Part shown: piece by piece, positions 1 to 5,150 of the stretch
How positions within the stretch are numbered: the first letter of the stretch is position 1
Layout: every line of letters begins with the position of its first letter
NCBI GenBank assembly: GCA_904502175.1
Contig: CAJGDU010000099.1
Location: forward strand, 1 to 5,150
Source of the DNA: Clostridiaceae bacterium
GTDB taxonomy: Bacteria > Bacillota > Clostridia > Oscillospirales > Acutalibacteraceae
Length of the DNA stretch: 5,150 bases
Direction of reading: 5' to 3'
Made by a program: the position numbers and the translations under genes
The notes under the pieces: model-generated
The model's input: the letters and a program-made list of their open reading frames with translations, nothing else
Databases searched by the model: none
Told to the model about the DNA's origin: nothing

Positions 1-381
1 ATGACCATCGCCGGCAACTCCATCTATGCGGCGTCGAAGTCGTCGGTCAGCAACTACACCGAAGCGCTCCGCTACGAGTTCCGCGGCAAGTGTTTCTTCA
101 GCGATGTGGGCCCCGGGGTCATCGCCACCGACATCAGGCGCTACCAGAACGCCTCCGAGCGGACCCTGAAGCTGATCCGGGCCGCCTCCAGCAGCTGTGA
201 AGACATGGTCGACTGGATCTTCGAAGGCATCGAGAAGAAGAAGCCTATGATGACCCTCGGCCCCGACGCCCGGCTCATGGACACGCTCAACCGCCTCTTC
301 CCCGTCGCCGGTTCCACCATCTTCAGCACGTTCATGAAACTGCCCCACCTCGACCTGTTCCGCGAGGTCTTCCGGGACTGA
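1..381 (+). CDS. Short-chain dehydrogenase/reductase (SDR), C-terminal part, 5' truncated by window edge
   Basis: This is the C-terminal 126 residues of a classical SDR, an NAD(P)(H)-dependent oxidoreductase with a Rossmann fold that is normally cytoplasmic. Visible motifs are the active-site YxxxK (Tyr9 and Lys13 of the visible part) and the following PG-x-x-x-T loop (GPGVIAT, residues 37-43), which contacts the nicotinamide side of the cofactor. In this family the catalytic Tyr lies near residue 150, so roughly 140-150 residues, including the glycine-rich cofactor loop and the catalytic Ser, lie left of the window. The ATG at position 1 is therefore almost certainly an internal Met and not the start. 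The tail after residue 50 is a variable substrate-binding region with a hydrophobic stretch (FPVAGSTIFSTFMKL). The substrate cannot be told from this part. The gene is convergent with the flavoprotein gene and ends in TGA ten bases before the shared hairpin. The family is secure; the specific activity is unknown. Confidence 0.85.
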   Translation: MTIAGNSIYAASKSSVSNYTEALRYEFRGKCFFSDVGPGVIATDIRRYQNASERTLKLIRAASSSCEDMVDWIFEGIEKKKPMMTLGPDARLMDTLNRLFPVAGSTIFSTFMKLPHLDLFREVFRD

Positions 382-3300
382 CCTTGACACAAAAAGACCC
401 CTGCTTTTCGCAGAGGTCTTTTTCTTTTGCTTACTTCAGGATGCCGTCGTACTTCTTCTGCCATTTCCGCACCTTGCGGGCGTTGTACTTCTTCGGCATG
501 CGGGCGGCAATGAGGAACCCGTGCGCCGCGTGGAGGACAGCCTTCAGAAGGTTCGGGATGAGCCCTTTCACGGCGGCGATGAGCCGCACTCTCCGAATGA
601 TGTCCGGCAGCGTGATCTTGAAGTCCTGGGACTCGCCGCTGGAGTCGGTGGACAGAAGCTTCATGTCGTCGTTCGTGACGGCGCCGCAGCCGAGCAGGTA
701 GTTGACCGTGTCCTCCGTCTGGGTGAGCACCCAGCGCTTGAGCAGGTCGACGGCGATGTACGCGTTCCCGAGCTCCTTGAAGTAGGCCACCTGGTAGGGC
801 CACAGATCCTTCGCCCGGAGGACGCCTTTCTTCTTGTCCGCCTTCAGGACGGCCTTGGCCAGCATGTTGCCTGCCTTCATGGCGGCCTCAATGCCGGAGC
901 CGAGGAACGGCATGGTCATGTAGGCGCTGTTGCCGACGGCGGCATAACCGTCCGCCACGAGGACGGACAGAGTGCAGCGGACGCCGAGGTCCACCCACCG
1001 GTCGACGATCTTCTTGTCGGACAGGACCGCGTTGCGGGCGCGGAGATCTTTGATGGCCTCCTTCTGCTGCGCTTTGGTCTGGCCGCCGAAGGTGCCGATG
1101 AGCACGTCGACTTCATTGCGGTCGTTGAGGTTGCACCAGGAGATGCCGCAGCGCCCCATGTGGTAGAGCGTCAGGACGCTTTCGGGGTCCGGGGTGGGCG
1201 AGCCGGGGACTCGTTCGAAGAACCCGCGGTAGACCGACAGGACCTCCGAGTCCTTCGGCTGGGCCTCTATGTGGAACTTCTTCGGGACCTGGCCGCGGAA
1301 GGGCGAGCGGAGACCGGAGGCGTCGACGACGAGGTCGGCCTCATACTTCTTCCCCTTTGAGGTCTTTGCCCCGACGACCTGTCCTTTTTTGACGAGGAGT
1401 TCTTTGGCGGTCACGCCGAACTTCACCTCTGCCCCGGCCTCCCGGGCCAGCTTCACAAGGTGCTTCGAAAGCCCGCGGCGGGACACCGCTATTTCCTCCA
1501 TGGGAGGCAGCGGCGGCACGACGAGGTTGCTCTTGTTGTCCGGCGACCAGAAGATCCACTTGCTCTTCTGGGTATAGTCCTCCCGCGGCGGCTCCGGGAT
1601 GTCGACGAGGTCGAAGATGTCGTGGCGGATGTCGTCGTACCAGGGGTACCCGGTCTCCGCCTCTTTCGCGGCCTCCAGGACCGTGACGTCGTGACCGGCC
1701 TCCGCCAGCTTGATGGCGGCCACCATGCCGCCCTGCCCCGCGCCGAGGACGAGGATCTTCTTTTTCATATCCATACTCCTTTCCCTGGTTCGTACCTGTT
1801 CCCATTATAGCAAAAAAACCTCCGGCGAAAAGCCAGAGGTTTTTCATAATAATCAGTCGAGGTTCTCGAGGACCGTGATGAGGTTCTTCAGGAACTTGCG
1901 GGTGTGGCCCGGCTGGAGCGCGCCGCGAACAGACAGGCCGACGACGTCCATGTGGTCGCCCTGATAGACGGGCATAGCGTTCCAGACGCCCTTCTGCAGA
2001 TTGCCCTTCGCGTCTTCGTATTCGACCCAGGGCTCGTCGTCCGGGTGGTGGGCGGAGAAGGTGTTGGAGCAGCCGTCGTTCGCCTTCCACTCGTTGCCGA
2101 GGGGCTGGCCCATGGTCCGGTCGTAGTCATACTTGCCCATCATGTTGCCGGTGATGATGAACGGGAACAGCGTGGACGCTCTCATCTTGTAGTCACCGTT
2201 CTTCTTCTCTTTGGACGAGTCCGTGGAGATGGAGAACTGATAGGCGTCCGGGTTGGACTCGAAGAACGCGTTCAGCTCGTGGGCGCCGGCGAGGCACAGG
2301 TCCCAGAAGCAGTCGTCGTGGGACGTCCAGAACTTTTTGATGCGGCCGAGGTGACCGATGCGGAAGAGACGCGCTCTGCCGTGCCGGTCGGAAGTGATCT
2401 TCCACTGGGTCAGCTGCATGTCATAGATCTTCCTAAACGGCGTGTTGCCGAGCACGTTCGCGAACCCGAAGAAGGAGATGACCTTCAGCGTCGGGACCAG
2501 GATGCCGATGGCGTCGATGACCGTGGTGCCGTTGAAGGGGCCGGCAATGGCGGTGACAGATTTGATCCAGTCGCCCTTGCCGCCGGCGAACAGCGGAGAC
2601 AGTTCGTCCTCCGGTGTGGCCGCCCGCTCCTCCTCGGAGCCGTAGGCCATGAGGTGGGACAGCATGCGGACCGTGGCGCCGCCGAAGCTGTGGCCGATGA
2701 GGTGGATGCGCTTCTTCTCTCCGTTCGGGAGGATCTCTCCCCAGCGGGAGACCTGGGGGATGCTGTAGGTGATGCCGTACCGGGCATGGCCGTACTTCTT
2801 CGCGTGGGCCGCGCCGTAGTCGACCCGCGTGCCGGTCAGGGCAGCATACAGTTCACAGGCCCGGTCCCAGGCAGAGCTGATGGAGCCGAAGCTGGGCGCG
2901 CAGGCATCGTAGCCTTCCCGGCGCATGCGCTTGATGAGGCTTCCGCTGAACCCGCCCCAGTACGGCGCGATCTTGTAGATGCTCTCCTCTTCTCCGAAGC
3001 CGAGCATGCCGTGCACGAAGACGAAGGTGTCTGTGGTTTTCGGGGTCTTTTTATTCTTTCTCATGATCCTTTTCTCCCTTAGGTCATTTTTATTTCAGGT
3101 CGCGCAGCATGGCGAAGTAGTCGTCATAGTACTTGCGGAGGGGTTCGGGATTGATGAACCCTTCGATGCCGAGGCCGACGCAGCCGCCGTGGTCTCTGCG
3201 CATGACGGGCATGACGTTCCACATGCCTTTCTTCGGCGTGTCTTTGGCCGGGTCGAAGTCCTGCCACTCCTCATCCAGCGGATGGAGGGCGGAGTTCGTG

Positions 3301-5150
3301 CAGGAGGCGCCGTCCGAGGCTCTCCACCACTCGCCGATGTCGATGTCGAGACTCGGGTCGTGCTTGCAGTGGCCGATGAACCAGCCGGTGTACCAGAACA
3401 GCGGGAACGACGAGCGGATCTGCTTGTAGTACCCGTTCTCCTTCCGCTCGGAAGAGTCCGTGGAAATGGAGAAATAGTAGGCGTCGCGATTCGTCTCAAG
3501 GAACTCGTTGAGCTCCTTCGCGCCCTTCAGTGTGAGGTCGTAGTAGACGTCGTCGCAGGCGCTCCAGAGTTTCTTCATGCGGTCGAAACGCAGCATGTTC
3601 AGCGGCTCAGCTTTGCCGTCGCGGTCAGACGTCAGGTTCCACTGCATGAGCTGCATGTCATAGAGTTTCCGGAACGGGGTGTTGCCGAGGATGGCGCCCA
3701 GTCCGTAGAAGGACAGGGCCGCCAGCATGGGCCGCTGGATGCCGATGGCGTCGATGACGACGGTGCCCTCGTGGGGACCGGCGATGGTGGTGACGGACTT
3801 CAAAAGATCGCCCTGGCCGCCCTTGAAGAGCGGAGACAGTTCGTTTTCCGGCGTGGCCGCCCGCTCCTCTTCGGAACCGAAGGCCAGCAGGTGCGAGAAC
3901 ATGCGGACCGTGGCGCCGCCGAAGCTGTGGCCGATGATGTGGAGGCGCTGGATGTCGCCGTCTTCCGCGGGCTTGCCCCAGTTCGGGAGCTTCGCCTCCG
4001 TGTAGACTTTGCCGAACCGGTCGTGGCCGTATTTCTTCGCGTGGGCCACGCCATAGTCGACCTGGGTGCCGGTCAGGGAGGCGTAGATCTCACAGGCGCG
4101 GTCCCAGGCGGAACCGACGGAGCTGAAGCTCAGGGCGTGGGCTTCATAGCCCTGCTTTTCGAGGGCTTTGGTGAAGCTGCCGACAGTGCCGCCGAAGTAG
4201 GGCAGCAGGTCGTAGATCTTCTCATCTTCGCCGAAGCCGAGCATGCCGTGGCAGAACGCGTACGCGTCTTTGCGGATGGGTGTCGCAGACATAAGTTTCT
4301 CCCTTTCTTATTTCAGACCGAGCAGCAGGTTGATGTACTTCTGGAAGTTCTTGCGGTATTTTCTCCGGAACAGGAAGGCCTGGGGCGACAGACCGACGAC
4401 GTCCATGTGGTCGCCCTGGTAGATGGGCATGACGTTCCACATGCCCTTCTTCGGGGTGCTCTTCTTCGGGTCGAAGTCCTGCCACTCCTCGTCGGAGGGG
4501 TGCAGCGCGGAGTTCGTGCAGGAGGCGCCGTCCGAGGCTCTCCACCACTCGTCGATGTCGATGTCGAGACTCGGGTCGTGGGTACAGGTGCCGATGGCCT
4601 TGCCGGTGATGAAGAACGGCGGGAAGGTGTTCCACTTCATGCGGTACGTGCCGTCCTTTTTCCGTTTGGAATTATCGGTGGAAATAGAGAAGTAGTAAGC
4701 GTTCGGGCTGGTCTCGACGAACTCGTTGATCTCCTTCGCGCCCTTCAGCGTCAGGTCGTAGAAGACTTCGTCCTCAGACTTCCAGAGCTTGAACACCTTG
4801 CCGATCCGGAGCATTCTCGTCGGGTGGAGGAGCTTGTCCCGGTCAGACGTCATCTTCCACTGGATCAGCTGCATGTCGTAGATGCGGCGGAACGGCGTGT
4901 TGCCGAGGATGTTGCCGAAGCCGTAGTAGCAGATGAACCGGCCGACGGGCAGGATGATGGGACGGAGCGCGTCGATGACGACGGTGCCGTCATGGGGACC
5001 GGCGATGGTGGTGACCGACTTCAAAAGGTCGCCGTTGCCGCCCTTGAACAGCGGGGAGAGTTCGTTTTCCGGCGTGACCGCCCGCTCCTCTTCGGAGCCG
5101 AACTCCATGAGGTGCGCGAACATGCGGACCGTGGCGCCGCCGAAGCTGTG

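Overview
The window is a gene-dense, GC-rich (about 60% by eye) bacterial segment. Bacillota is the best guess for the source. The three hydrolases match the Geobacillus/Staphylococcus lipase group (families I.5/I.6), the ribosome-binding sites are strong AGGAG/GGGAG types, and there is a consensus TATAAT box. The combination of Bacillota-type lipases and high GC might fit a lineage such as Negativicutes, but I cannot fix the genus.

Layout from left to right: (1) the 3' end of a plus-strand short-chain dehydrogenase/reductase (SDR), cut by the left edge and ending at 381. (2) A hairpin terminator at 391-423 shared with the convergent gene on its right. (3) A minus-strand FAD-dependent oxidoreductase (431-1768) of the geranylgeranyl-reductase/aromatic-hydroxylase-like fold. 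It has its own extended -10 promoter at 1804-1812. (4) A terminator at 1814-1844 that closes the next transcription unit; its T-tract runs directly into that promoter. (5) Three minus-strand paralogous lipases in tandem (transcription order: 5150 to 4308, then 4292-3090, then 3064-1853), with gaps of 15 and 25 nt. The first is cut by the right edge.

The lipases are the main point of interest. Each complete copy aligns residue for residue with the catalytic triad and zinc site of thermoalkalophilic lipases such as L1/T1/BTL2. Both start at what would be the mature N-terminus, with no signal peptide or propeptide. All three have lost at least part of the usual calcium site. The copies look like products of duplication followed by patchy homogenisation: copy 3 is almost identical to copy 2 around the catalytic Asp but matches copy 1 around the catalytic His.

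An SDR, a flavin oxidoreductase with a GGR-like fold and a lipase array could together suggest lipid or other hydrophobic-substrate metabolism. That link is inference: the three units are transcribed separately. I see no mobile element, CRISPR array, tRNA or rRNA, and no gene-free stretch longer than 300 bases.
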